From an uncultured Pseudoflavonifractor sp. (GTDB lineage: Bacteria; Bacillota; Clostridia; Oscillospirales; Oscillospiraceae), in contig CANEAY010000003.1 of NCBI GenBank assembly GCA_947425785.1, forward strand, positions 91,083 to 155,082: a stretch of 64,000 bases of DNA, written 5' to 3'. Under the pieces are notes generated by a model, which did no database searches, had not been told where the DNA came from, and saw only the letters and a list, made by a program, of their open reading frames with translations. How positions within the stretch are numbered: the first letter of the stretch is position 1; every line of letters starts with the position of its first letter. Shown one piece after another: positions 54,975 through 63,914 of this stretch. Position numbers and translations under genes: made by a program.

Positions 54975-55679
54975 TCAACAGCTTCGCAGGGGATAGCCGC
55001 AAAGCTCCACGCACCGGCGGGCCAGCACGTCCATGGCGTCTACGCATACTTCGTCCACCGGGTGCCAGTCCTTGTAGGCGGACAGCTCGGTGCAGGCCAG
55101 GACGATGTGGTCACAGCCCACGGCCTTCAGGGCCGAAACCACGGCGGCAAACTTCTCTTCACTGCCCCGCAGGCCGCTTTTGATCTCGTCGTAAATAAGG
55201 CTCATCACCAGCCTCTGCTCCTTCGGCCCCGGAGAGACCGCCTCCAGCCCCTGCTGGGCCAGGGCGGCGTGGTAGAGGCCCATCTTGATGGTGCCGTCGG
55301 TGGCCATGATCCCCACTTGCCGGGCCCCCATGGCCTTCAGGGCGGCGGCAGTCTCGGTGATCATGTTCACCACCGGGACAGTCAGTTCCTTTTCAAAGAA
55401 GGGGAGGAAGGCGTGGGCGGTGTTGCAGGTGATGGCAATGGCGGTGGCACCCCAGCCCTCCAGCAGCTTTGCGTCCTGGAGGAGCCGCTCCCGCACTGGA
55501 GCGGTCTCCCCGGAGAGGAGGGCGGCGGTGCGGTCAGGCATCTCCGTGTCGCTGAGGAGAAGGGTAGGCAGGTGCTCCTGGTCGCTGTGGGCGGCGGTGC
55601 AGTCCAGTACCCGCTGGCAGAACAGCAGCCCCGCCTGGGGCCCCATGCCGCCGATGACTCCTAATTTTCCTTGCTTCAT
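54975..55679 (-). CDS. aspartate/glutamate racemase family protein
   Basis: PLP-independent two-cysteine racemase. [11 protein letters not shown] opens the family; the catalytic cysteines are in [10 protein letters not shown] and [10 protein letters not shown]. These fit an aspartate racemase rather than MurI by pattern. 234 residues. ATG 55679 follows AAAGGA about 10 nt upstream; a GTG one codon earlier is possible. It lies 6 nt after a D-aspartate ligase-like gene, which suggests that it supplies D-Asp to that enzyme. Confidence 0.9.
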   Translation of the reverse strand: MKQGKLGVIGGMGPQAGLLFCQRVLDCTAAHSDQEHLPTLLLSDTEMPDRTAALLSGETAPVRERLLQDAKLLEGWGATAIAITCNTAHAFLPFFEKELTVPVVNMITETAAALKAMGARQVGIMATDGTIKMGLYHAALAQQGLEAVSPGPKEQRLVMSLIYDEIKSGLRGSEEKFAAVVSALKAVGCDHIVLACTELSAYKDWHPVDEVCVDAMDVLARRCVELCGYPLRSC

Positions 55680-55685
55680 CACAAA

Positions 55686-56906
55686 TCAGTCCTTTGGTTT
55701 TTCCATACTGCCAGCATACCAGCCGAACTGCCGCTTCTGGATGCGGTAGAGGCGCAGCTTGTGGATGAGGGCGTGGTCGGCGGAGTACCACAGGGGATTC
55801 ACATAGGCCCCCGCCTGCTCCAGGGCCTTCATCTCCGGGTGGAAGCGCCTGGGGATATAGTCGTAGGCCACCTTCCTGGGAATGGCCATCCACAGGTGGC
55901 GGTTCTCCCCATAGACCGGGGCCTGCTCCTTATGAAAGACCACATCCTCCACCAGGAACTTGGCCAGGTTGTGGCCCGCCCCGGTGACGTAGTAGTTGCT
56001 CCGGCCCTGGCGGCAGTTGATCTCAAAGGCTTTGAACTTTCCGTCCCGGGGGTCAAATTTGATGTCGAAGTTGGAGAAGCCCACAAAGTGGATGTCCTCC
56101 AGGAAATGGCGGAAGGTGTCGTAAAGCTCTCCCCCCGGCTCGGTGATGATGACAGCGTGGTTGCCGATGCCGTGGCGGGTGTGCTCCTCTAAGAGCACGT
56201 GGCCCAGGCACATGAGCCGCACCTTGCCGTCCTGGCCGGAATAGCAGGTGAGCACCCGCATATTCTCGTCCCCGCCGGGAATGAAGTCCTGGATAATGAG
56301 GGAATCGGCGTAGCCGTGGCCGTAGATGTCGTCGATGACCTGGTCTACCTCCTCACGGGTCTTCAGGATATAGGCCTTCTTCTGGGTGTCGAAGGGATGA
56401 TCCCAGTAGGTGGCGGACTCGGCGGGCTTCACGGCAAAGGGGCCGTCAAAGGGCAGGGTGAAATCGTGGCCCATCTCCTTCTTGTAGACGAAGGTCTTGG
56501 GGTGGCCGATGCCGTACTTGTCGCACAGGTCATAGAACCGCTCCTTGTGGATAAGGCCCTCCATCTGCTCCAGGGAAACATAGGGGGCCACCACGTTCTC
56601 CGGGTACTTGCCCAAGTTGGCGGCAATGGCGGTGAGATAGTCGTCCCCACAGCCCAGCAGAAGGATGGTCTTGCCTGGGAACTGGGCGGAGACGTGCCTG
56701 GCGTTGGAGAGCACCTGGGCGGGGTCGGAGTTGTTGTCACAGACCCGGTAGTCGATGATGGCGCTTCCATAGCAGGGCCCCGAGGGGTATTTCCCGTAGG
56801 CGATGGTCTTGACCCCGTAGGCCTCGTGAAAGGCCCGGGCCATGGAGTAGACGTTGATATCCGCCCCCAGAAGAAGGGGGACAAAGGGTGCTTCGGTGAA
56901 TTTCAT
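55686..56906 (-). CDS. ATP-grasp ligase resembling D-aspartate ligase (Aslfm type)
   Basis: The opening VPLLLGADINVYSMARAFHEAYG resembles what I recall of Enterococcus faecium Aslfm, which ligates D-Asp to the stem-peptide lysine for the cell-wall cross-bridge. ATP-grasp features are seen: FAVKPAES, SLIIQDFIPGGDENMRVLTC, FSNFDIKFDPRDGKFKAFEI and NCRQGRSNYYV (metal ligands Asp, Glu, Asn). 406 residues. The adjacent racemase supports D-amino-acid use. If the wall is meso-DAP based, the acceptor would differ from the enterococcal one. Confidence 0.8.
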   Translation of the reverse strand: MKFTEAPFVPLLLGADINVYSMARAFHEAYGVKTIAYGKYPSGPCYGSAIIDYRVCDNNSDPAQVLSNARHVSAQFPGKTILLLGCGDDYLTAIAANLGKYPENVVAPYVSLEQMEGLIHKERFYDLCDKYGIGHPKTFVYKKEMGHDFTLPFDGPFAVKPAESATYWDHPFDTQKKAYILKTREEVDQVIDDIYGHGYADSLIIQDFIPGGDENMRVLTCYSGQDGKVRLMCLGHVLLEEHTRHGIGNHAVIITEPGGELYDTFRHFLEDIHFVGFSNFDIKFDPRDGKFKAFEINCRQGRSNYYVTGAGHNLAKFLVEDVVFHKEQAPVYGENRHLWMAIPRKVAYDYIPRRFHPEMKALEQAGAYVNPLWYSADHALIHKLRLYRIQKRQFGWYAGSMEKPKD

Positions 56907-56921
56907 GGGGTGCCTCCTCCT

Positions 56922-59159
56922 TTAGCCAACGCTCCGCTTGACCTGGTAAACGCTTTGAATTTGGGAGAGCTTATTGATGATATTGGTCAGCTCCGAGCGG
57001 TCTTTGACCTCGGTCACCACGGAGATGACGGCGTAGCCGTCGGCCATGGTGCGGGCGGTGAGGCCCTTCACCTTCACCTTGGCCGCCGAGAGGGCCATGG
57101 CCACGTCCAGGGTCAGATCGTCCCGGTCCTTGGCGGAGATCTCAAGGGCGGTGGTGTAGCCGGGCAGCTCGCCCTCCACCCACTCCACCTTCACCCAGCG
57201 GCCGGCCTCCTCGGGCTTGCGGGTCTCCACCTGGGCGTTGGGGCAGTCCGCCCGGTGGACGGACACGCCGAAGCCCCGGGTGATGAAGCCCATCACCGGG
57301 TCGCCGGGGACAGGGTTGCAGCACTTGGCGAACTTCACCAGGCAGTTGTCCAGTCCCTCCACGATGATGCCGGACTGGGAGTGCCTGGGGGTGTGGGCCT
57401 TAGGGGCATTGTCGGCGGCAGAGGAGGGCATGATGACCTTGTCGATGCCCTCGGCGGCCAGCTTTTCCGCCGCCAGCTTGTCGGCGGCGGCCTTGTCGAT
57501 GCGGACAAGCTCGTCCCGCATCCGGGCCACCGCCTTCACTGCGGAGGCACCGCCGTAGCCGATGGCGTTATAAAGCTCGTCCAGGGAGTTGAAGCGCACC
57601 TTTTTCAGCAGGACGGGCAGGGTGCCCTCCTCAGTGATCTGAACCAGGGTCAGGCCCTGGTGCTTCAGCTCCGCCTCAAAGAGGGCCCGGCCGGTGGCGA
57701 TGTTCTCCTCCCGGCGCTCCTTCTTGAACCACTGGCGGATCTTGTTGCGGGCCTCGTTGGACTTGCACAGCTTCAGCCAGTCCCGGCTGGGGCCGTGGGT
57801 GGTCTTGGAGGTGATGACCTCCACGATGTCGCCGCTTTTCAGCTCGGTCTCGAAGGGGACGATGCGGCCGTTGACCTTGGCCCCCGTCATGCGGTTGCCC
57901 ACGGCGGAGTGGATGGAGTAGGCAAAGTCGATGGGAGTGGCCCCGGCGGGCAGGCTCTTCACATCTCCCTGGGGGGTGAAGACAAAGACCTCGTCGGCGA
58001 ACATATCCACCTTCAGGGTGCGGACGAACTCGTCGGGGTCGGCGTCCTGCTGTGACTCCAGCAGCTTGCGCACCCACTCGAAAGCCTCCTCGGTGCCCAG
58101 CTTGTCGTTGGACATACCCTGCTTGTACTTCCAGTGGGCGGCAATACCGTACTCGGCGGTATTGTGCATCTCCTCGGTGCGAATTTGAACTTCGAAGGGG
58201 ATGCCCTCCCGGCCGATGACGGTGGTGTGGAGAGATTGGTAGCCGTTGGGCTTTGGAGTGGAGATATAGTCTTTGAACCGGCCCAGCACGGGGTTAAACA
58301 TATCGTGGATACAGCCCAGCACATAGTAGCAGGTGGGCACGTCGGTGACAATGACCCGGAAGGCGTAGAGGTCGAAAATTTCATCCAGGGTCTTCTGCTG
58401 GGCGTACATTTTCCGGTAGATGGAGTAGATGTGCTTCACCCGGCCGTAGACCTGACAATGGATGTTCTCCTCCGCCATGCGGTTTTGGATCTTCTGCTGG
58501 ATGCCCACCATGAACTCCTCGTGGGCGGAGGAGCGGGCGGCAAGCTCGTCGGCGATCTCCTGGTAACCGATGGGGTCGAGGTATTTGAGGGAGGTGTCCT
58601 CCAGCTCCCACTTGATGCGCTGCATACCGAGGCGGTGGGCGATGGGGGCGTAAATCTCCATGGTCTCCAGGGCCTTTTCCCGCTGCTTCTTGGCGGACTG
58701 GTACTCCATGGTGCGCATATTGTGGAGCCGGTCGCAAATTTTGATGAGGATGACCCGGATGTCCTTGGTCATGGCCATGAACATCTTGCGCAGGTTCTCC
58801 ATCTGCTCCTCTTCCTTGGAGACGTACTGCACCCGCGTCAGCTTGGTGACCCCTTCCACCAGCAGGGCCACCGGCTCTCCAAACCGCTTGGCGATGTCTT
58901 CGTGGGTGGCATTGGTGTCCTCAATGACGTCGTGGAGCAGGGCGGCGATGATGGAATCCGCGTCCAGCTCCAGCTCCGCCACGATCTCGGCCACCGCCAG
59001 GGGGTGGATGATATAGGGTTCCCCGCTCTTGCGCAGCTGGCCGGAATGGGCGCTGTCGGCAAAGGAAAAAGCGTCAAAAAGCCGGCGGACGTCGGCGGTG
59101 GGGTTGTAAGCCTTCACCTTGTCCTCCAGAGCTTGATACCGTTCCAAAATGGGATCCAT
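56922..59159 (-). CDS. rel: bifunctional (p)ppGpp synthetase/hydrolase (RelA/SpoT)
   Basis: Stringent-response enzyme. Domains: HD hydrolase (His52, His76-Asp77 in ALLHDVIEDT), synthetase (YSIYRKM, RFKDYISTPKPNGYQSLH, EVQIRTEEMHNTAEYG), TGS (VFVFTPQGDVKSLPAGATPI), a Cys-containing zinc-finger region (FAKCCNPVPGD) and a C-terminal ACT domain. Both active sites look intact, so it should be bifunctional. 745 residues. It lies 15 nt after recJ and 15 nt before the ligase gene. Confidence 0.97.
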   Translation of the reverse strand: MDPILERYQALEDKVKAYNPTADVRRLFDAFSFADSAHSGQLRKSGEPYIIHPLAVAEIVAELELDADSIIAALLHDVIEDTNATHEDIAKRFGEPVALLVEGVTKLTRVQYVSKEEEQMENLRKMFMAMTKDIRVILIKICDRLHNMRTMEYQSAKKQREKALETMEIYAPIAHRLGMQRIKWELEDTSLKYLDPIGYQEIADELAARSSAHEEFMVGIQQKIQNRMAEENIHCQVYGRVKHIYSIYRKMYAQQKTLDEIFDLYAFRVIVTDVPTCYYVLGCIHDMFNPVLGRFKDYISTPKPNGYQSLHTTVIGREGIPFEVQIRTEEMHNTAEYGIAAHWKYKQGMSNDKLGTEEAFEWVRKLLESQQDADPDEFVRTLKVDMFADEVFVFTPQGDVKSLPAGATPIDFAYSIHSAVGNRMTGAKVNGRIVPFETELKSGDIVEVITSKTTHGPSRDWLKLCKSNEARNKIRQWFKKERREENIATGRALFEAELKHQGLTLVQITEEGTLPVLLKKVRFNSLDELYNAIGYGGASAVKAVARMRDELVRIDKAAADKLAAEKLAAEGIDKVIMPSSAADNAPKAHTPRHSQSGIIVEGLDNCLVKFAKCCNPVPGDPVMGFITRGFGVSVHRADCPNAQVETRKPEEAGRWVKVEWVEGELPGYTTALEISAKDRDDLTLDVAMALSAAKVKVKGLTARTMADGYAVISVVTEVKDRSELTNIINKLSQIQSVYQVKRSVG

Positions 59160-59174
59160 AAAGTCCCTCCTCTC

Positions 59175-61238
59175 TTACTCCCCCACCATGCGGCGGAGAA
59201 GGCGCATGAGCTCGGCGCTCTCCAGATCCACCTTCCCCCCGCTCTCCCGGACGCAGATGCGAAGGTGGTCGGCGGTCTGCTCCATGCGGATGAGCCCCCG
59301 GTCGTGAAAGACCGCCAGGCACACCTGGGTGCGCATGAACTCCTCCCGAAGGCCGCAGGTGCGGGCCACATTCCGGGCCAGCCGCTGGGCGGTCTCCTCA
59401 ATGGCGCCCTCCCCCTGCCGGGAGCGGAGGTAACGCCACAGGTTGGCAAACTCCTGCCGGGAGGGGAGCAGGGCGGCGGCCTCCCCGGCGGTGAGGGGGT
59501 CTCCCGCCATCAGCCGGCGGAACAGCTCCTCCTCCACCTGGGCGCGGGTACGGGCGGGGCGCAGGTCACAGACCTGGAGCTGGACGGTGCGCCAGCCCCG
59601 GTATTCGTTGATCTGGGGGTAAAAGCACACGTCCACCCGGTCGGTGCCGGAGATCCCGGCGCTCTCCGCCGTGGCAGAGAAGAAGATGGCGTCCAGCCGT
59701 TCCTGACCGATCGCCAGCTTCAGCTTCATGTGCTTGCCGCCCCCCACCTGGGTCAGCCCCGCCAGGGCGCACCGATCCAGCCGGAACACCGGCTTAAGGT
59801 TGCCGGGGCCGTAAGGCTCCAGCAGGGCCAGGCCCTCCACCTCCTCCTGGGTGAGGAGGGAGGCGTCGGAGAGGACGCAGTCCACCGTCAGGGCGGTGAC
59901 CGGCTCCTCCCTCCGGGCCTGGCGGGTCAGCTCATTGATGCGGGCGCGGAAGGCGGGGATGTGCTCCTCCAAAATGGTGAAGCCCGCCGCCAGCTCGTGG
60001 CCGCCGTAGGTCTCCAAAAGGTCGGAGCAGCCCTCCAGAAGGGCGAAGAGGTTCATTTCGCCGTAGGAGCGGCAGGAGCCTTTCCCCTTCCCCTCGGAAA
60101 GGCAGATCATAAAGGCGGGAACGGCGTATTTCTCCGTCAGGCGGGAGGCCACGATGCCCACCACCCCCTGGTGCCAGTCGTCCCCGGAGAGCACCAGGGC
60201 GTCCCGCTCTCCGGCTGGGAGGGCGTCCACCAGCAGGTCGCACTGGGAGAAGATCTCCCCCTCCAGTTCCTGGCGGCGGCGGTTGAGCTCACACAGCTCC
60301 CGGGCCAGTTCCGTCCCCCGTTCCGTGTCGTCGGTGAGAAGAAGCTCCAGCGCCACCTGGGAACAGCCCATGCGCCCGGCGGCGTTGATGCGGGGAGCCA
60401 GGGTGTAGCCCACCGAAATGGAGCTGAGGGCCTTTCCCTCTGAGCCCACCTCCCGGAGGAGGGCCTTCAGGCCGGGGCGGGGTGTGTCCGGCAGGGCGGA
60501 AAGGCCCCGGCGGACAATGGTGCGGTTCTCGCCGGTCAGGCGCATCACGTCGGCCACGGTGCCCAGTGCGGTCAGGTCGGCAAAGCGCTCCAAAAGTTCC
60601 TCATCCCTGTCCCTTCCGGCCAGGGCCATACATACCTTCAAGGCCACCCCCACCCCCGCCAGACACTTAAAGGGATAGGTGCAGTCCCCCCGGTGGGGAT
60701 CCACCACCGCCGCGGCGGCGGGAAGGGTCTCTTTACATTCGTGGTGGTCGGTAATGATCACGTCCAGACCCAGGGTCTTGGCGTACTCGGTCTCCTCCAC
60801 GGCGGTGATGCCGCAGTCCACCGTGACCACCAGCGTCACACCCTCTTTTGCCAACTGTTCCACCGCCCCACGGTTGAGGCCGTAGCCCTCCTCCAGCCGG
60901 TTGGGGATATAGGGAACGGCGCTGCCCCCCTCGCTGCGCAGAAAGTCGGTGAGCAGGCAGGTGGCGGTGATGCCGTCCACGTCGTAGTCGCCGTAGACCG
61001 CCACCTTCTCCCCTGCCTCCAGGGCCTTCCTAAGCCGTGCCACGGCCCTGTCCATGTCCTTCATAAGCATGGGGTCGCAAAGGGGTTCCTCCTCATAGAG
61101 GAACCGCCGGGCCTCCTCCGGGTCGCTGACCCCCCGTGCGGCCAGCACTTTGGCGCACAGGGCCGGGATGCCTCCCCGGCGCAGGGCGCCCTCGTCTCCC
61201 CCCGCCGGGGGGAGCTCATTCCATTGTCTGTATTTCAT
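59175..61238 (-). CDS. recJ: single-stranded-DNA-specific exonuclease RecJ
   Basis: 5'-3' ssDNA exonuclease for repair and recombination. DHH-family motifs: AVYGDYDVDGITATCLL, VDCGI, ITDHHE, DPH and PRINAAGRMG, then the DHHA1 region with GHELAAGFTI and an OB-like part. About 100 extra C-terminal residues follow. 687 residues. ATG 61238 is chosen over TTG 61256; neither has a strong ribosome site. First gene of the five-gene operon. Confidence 0.95.
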   Translation of the reverse strand: MKYRQWNELPPAGGDEGALRRGGIPALCAKVLAARGVSDPEEARRFLYEEEPLCDPMLMKDMDRAVARLRKALEAGEKVAVYGDYDVDGITATCLLTDFLRSEGGSAVPYIPNRLEEGYGLNRGAVEQLAKEGVTLVVTVDCGITAVEETEYAKTLGLDVIITDHHECKETLPAAAAVVDPHRGDCTYPFKCLAGVGVALKVCMALAGRDRDEELLERFADLTALGTVADVMRLTGENRTIVRRGLSALPDTPRPGLKALLREVGSEGKALSSISVGYTLAPRINAAGRMGCSQVALELLLTDDTERGTELARELCELNRRRQELEGEIFSQCDLLVDALPAGERDALVLSGDDWHQGVVGIVASRLTEKYAVPAFMICLSEGKGKGSCRSYGEMNLFALLEGCSDLLETYGGHELAAGFTILEEHIPAFRARINELTRQARREEPVTALTVDCVLSDASLLTQEEVEGLALLEPYGPGNLKPVFRLDRCALAGLTQVGGGKHMKLKLAIGQERLDAIFFSATAESAGISGTDRVDVCFYPQINEYRGWRTVQLQVCDLRPARTRAQVEEELFRRLMAGDPLTAGEAAALLPSRQEFANLWRYLRSRQGEGAIEETAQRLARNVARTCGLREEFMRTQVCLAVFHDRGLIRMEQTADHLRICVRESGGKVDLESAELMRLLRRMVGE

Positions 61239-61292
61239 CAGCTTCCACTCTCTCAATGCCCATAAGGGGGCAGGATAAAACGATTAACATTT

Positions 61293-61321
61293 ATTATAAC
61301 AAATTTGGAGCGAGGAAACAA
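61293..61321 (-). promoter_or_regulatory. promoter of the recJ-rel-lepA operon
   Basis: Minus strand TTGTTT (61321-61316) and TATAAT (61298-61293), spacer 17 nt. Confidence 0.8.
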
Positions 61322-61324
61322 TAT

Positions 61325-61366
61325 GAGCCTGCCAAAAAAGTTCCGAAGAGCTTTTTCGGCAGGCTC
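61325..61366. terminator. stem-loop between ybaK and recJ
   Basis: GAGCCTGCC / GGCAGGCTC with inner A6G/CT5 pairing and one mismatch. It lies 16 nt past the ybaK stop and just before the recJ promoter, so it probably insulates the two units. Confidence 0.75.
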
Positions 61367-61382
61367 TTTGATTTTTGCGTTT

Positions 61383-61859
61383 TTATTTGCTCACCGGGGC
61401 GAAGGCGGCCCCTATGAACTCCGCCAGATCTTTGGGGACCAGGGTCACCTGACGGCCCACCTTCCCGGCGGACACCGTCATCTCCGAAAGGCCCTGGGCG
61501 GAGGCGTCGATGACGGTGTCAAGCCGCTTTTTCATCCCGATGGGAGAGCAGCCCCCGTGGACATAGCCCGTCAGGGGGAGGAGCTGGGCCTGCTTGAGCA
61601 TCTCGATGGACTTTTCCCCCACCGCCCTGGCGGCGGCCTTCAAGTCCAGTTCCCTTTCCACCGGAATGACGAAAACATGGTTGCGCTTGGAGGCCCCCAC
61701 CGTCACCAAGGTCTTGAAGCAGGTCTCGGGCGGGACGCCCAGCCGGGCCGCCGCCGTAACCCCGTCCAGCGCCCCGTCGGACACGTCGTATTGGTGGGGG
61801 GTGTAGGGCACCTTTTTCTGGTCAAGCAGCCGCATCACATTGGTCTTGTCCTCCGCCAT
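61383..61859 (-). CDS. ybaK: YbaK family Cys-tRNA(Pro) deacylase
   Basis: Trans-editing enzyme that hydrolyses mischarged Cys-tRNA(Pro). The 158 residues hold TNVMRLLDQKKVPYTPHQYD, CFKTLVTVG (the Lys is conserved), HVFVIPVERELDLKAAARAV and GYVHGGCSPIGMKK, the GGxSP loop of the fold. ATG 61859 follows GAAGGTG 6 nt upstream. Single gene, divergent from glyS. Confidence 0.94.
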   Translation of the reverse strand: MAEDKTNVMRLLDQKKVPYTPHQYDVSDGALDGVTAAARLGVPPETCFKTLVTVGASKRNHVFVIPVERELDLKAAARAVGEKSIEMLKQAQLLPLTGYVHGGCSPIGMKKRLDTVIDASAQGLSEMTVSAGKVGRQVTLVPKDLAEFIGAAFAPVSK

Positions 61860-61938
61860 CCAAAACACCTTCTCTTTCGGAGGGCATTATACTCCCCGCT
61901 GCGGCACTTGGCAAGGGCCTCTTTTCCCCGCCGCCCTC

Positions 61939-61967
61939 TTGACGGCCCGGAAAAAAGGTGATAGAAT
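61939..61967 (+). promoter_or_regulatory. glyS promoter
   Basis: TTGACG at 61939-61944 and TAGAAT at 61962-61967, spacer 17 nt. Confidence 0.85.
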
Positions 61968-61974
61968 CATCCTC

Positions 61975-62206
61975 GCAAACAGCGATGACCGGGAAGAGTA
62001 AGCGGGAACATCCAGCAGCGAGAGAGGGGCCGGACGGTGCAAGGCCCCCTGGAACCCGCCCAAGGCCCCCGGAAGCCGCGGGGAGGAAATGCCCCGCCGG
62101 AAGCCCGCCGTTACCGGGTCAGAGTGTCCCCTGTGGGGGAAATTCAGGTGGAACCACGGACTTTGTAAAGTTCGCCCTGAGCCAAATTGGCTCGGGGCGT
62201 TTTTTA
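61975..62206 (+). promoter_or_regulatory. glycine T-box leader with terminator
   Basis: Stem I shows the AGTA loop-E motif (61997-62000), AGCGAGAGAGGGG, GGTGCAAGG, and a likely specifier GGC at 62064-62066. The T-box AGGTGGAACCACGG is at 62146-62159, with TGGA able to pair with an acceptor end UCCA. The terminator CGCCCTGAGCC / GGCTCGGGGCG plus T7 is at 62173-62206. Uncharged tRNA-Gly would prevent termination and raise GlyRS. Confidence 0.92.
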
Positions 62207-62262
62207 TTTTTCCCATTTGCGGCTGCATAAGCTACCATATCAGCAATAAGGAGTGTATGGAA

Positions 62263-63672
62263 ATGAAAAACAGCGAAAAGACCATGGAGATGATCGTCAA
62301 TCTCTGCAAGGGCCGGGGCATCGTCTATCCCGGCAGCGAAATTTACGGCGGCCTGGCCAACTCCTGGGACTACGGCCCTCTGGGCGTGGAGTTCAAGAAC
62401 AACGTGAAGAAGGCCTGGTGGAAGAAGTTCGTTCAGGAGTCCCCCTACAACGTGGGCCTGGACGCCGCCATCATCATGAACCCCCAGACTTGGATCACCA
62501 CCGGCCACGTGGCCGGCTTCTCCGACCCCCTGCTGGACTGCAAGGCCTGCAAGGCCCGGCACCGGGCCGACAAGCTCATCGGCGACGCCCATCCCGAGGC
62601 CAATCCCGACGCCATGGACTTCGACCAGATGGACGAGTTCATCGCCTCCCACGATGATGTGCTCTGCCCCGTCTGCGGCAAGCACGACTTCACCCCCATC
62701 CGCAAGTTCAACCTGATGTTCAAGACCCAGATCGGCGTCACCGAGGACTCCTCCTCCACCGTCTACCTCCGGCCGGAGACCGCCCAGGGCATCTTCCTCA
62801 ACTTCAACAACATCCAGCGCACCACCCGGAAGAAGCTGCCCTTCGGCGTGTGCCAGGTGGGCAAGGCCTTCCGCAACGAGATCACCCCCGGCAACTTCAC
62901 CTTCCGCACCCGGGAGTTTGAGCAGATGGAATGCGAGTTCTTCTGCGCGCCGGGAACCGACCTGGAGTGGTTCGCCTACTGGAAGGACTACTGCAAGAAC
63001 TGGCTTCTCTCCCTGGGCATCAAGGAGGAGAACCTGCGGCTGCGGGATCATGAACCTGCCGAGCTGGCCTTCTACTCCCGGGCCACCACCGACATCGAAT
63101 ACGCCTTCCCCTTCACCGACTGGGGGGAGCTGTGGGGCATCGCCGACCGCACCGACTACGACCTGGGCCGCCACCAGGAGGCCAGCGGCAAAGACCTCAC
63201 CTACTACGACCAGGAGAAGAACGAGCACTTCGTGCCTTACGTCATCGAGCCCTCCCTGGGCTGTGACCGTGTGGCCCTGGCCTTCCTGTGCGAGGCCTAT
63301 GACGAGGAGGTGGTGGACGCCGAGAAGAACGACGTGCGCACCGTCCTGCGCCTCCATCCCTTCCTGGCCCCCTTTAAGGCGGCCATCCTGCCTCTTTCCA
63401 AGAAGCTCTCTGAACCCGCCCGGGAGATCTACCAGGAGCTGGCGAAGGACTTCATGGTGGACTTTGACGACGCCGGCTCCATCGGCAAGCGCTACCGCCG
63501 CCAGGACGAGATCGGCACCCCCTTCTGCATCACGGTGGACTTCCAGACCGTGGGCAGCGACACCGAGGAGGCCGACCACTGCGTCACCGTCCGGGAGCGT
63601 GACTCCATGGAGCAGGTGCGTATGCCCATCAGCGAGCTGAAGGCCTATCTGGCTGAAAAGTGTGCGTTTTAA
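62263..63672 (+). CDS. glyS: glycine--tRNA ligase (homodimeric, class II)
   Basis: Charges tRNA-Gly. Zn-binding CKAC and CPVC pairs lie in the insertion; motif 2 is [16 protein letters not shown], and motif 3 [12 protein letters not shown]; the anticodon-binding domain is C-terminal ([17 protein letters not shown]). 469 residues. I chose ATG 62263, 9 nt after AAGGAG; ATG 62257 is in frame but only 3 nt from it. The gene is controlled by the T-box just upstream. Confidence 0.97.
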   Translation: MKNSEKTMEMIVNLCKGRGIVYPGSEIYGGLANSWDYGPLGVEFKNNVKKAWWKKFVQESPYNVGLDAAIIMNPQTWITTGHVAGFSDPLLDCKACKARHRADKLIGDAHPEANPDAMDFDQMDEFIASHDDVLCPVCGKHDFTPIRKFNLMFKTQIGVTEDSSSTVYLRPETAQGIFLNFNNIQRTTRKKLPFGVCQVGKAFRNEITPGNFTFRTREFEQMECEFFCAPGTDLEWFAYWKDYCKNWLLSLGIKEENLRLRDHEPAELAFYSRATTDIEYAFPFTDWGELWGIADRTDYDLGRHQEASGKDLTYYDQEKNEHFVPYVIEPSLGCDRVALAFLCEAYDEEVVDAEKNDVRTVLRLHPFLAPFKAAILPLSKKLSEPAREIYQELAKDFMVDFDDAGSIGKRYRRQDEIGTPFCITVDFQTVGSDTEEADHCVTVRERDSMEQVRMPISELKAYLAEKCAF

Positions 63673-63683
63673 GTTGTTGTAAT

Positions 63684-63726
63684 AAGTATAAAGCGGACTG
63701 GCATATTGCCAGTCCGCTTTATACTT
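63684..63726. terminator. 20-bp perfect hairpin after glyS
   Basis: Arms 63684-63703 and 63707-63726 pair fully around TAT, with an A/T-rich end (CTTTATACTT). Likely bidirectional terminator. Confidence 0.85.
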
Positions 63727-63914
63727 TAAATCCACAGTTTCTGTTCCATTTTTCTTAATTTTTCAAAGACTTCATCCAATCTTTCAAACAATAATTCCTG
63801 ATATTCTTCCTCAAAAGGCCCCGCTTCTGGAACAAATATTTTTTCATTCCACAAAGTCCACCACTGCCACGTTCCCTTCTTTTCCCTTTCCTGTCCCTTT
63901 ATTTTTTGGCTCAA
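63726..63914 (-). CDS. small hypothetical protein in AT-rich edge region
   Basis: A 62-residue charged frame (QKIKGQEREKKGTWQWWTLW, then a Glu/Leu-rich helix FEEEYQELLFERLDEVFEKL). The frame is open leftward on the minus strand to a stop near 63957, with only a TTG available at 63914, so the true start is unsure. AT-rich and unlike its neighbours; possibly the end of a mobile-element gene or a remnant. Confidence 0.4.
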   Translation of the reverse strand: MSQKIKGQEREKKGTWQWWTLWNEKIFVPEAGPFEEEYQELLFERLDEVFEKLRKMEQKLWI

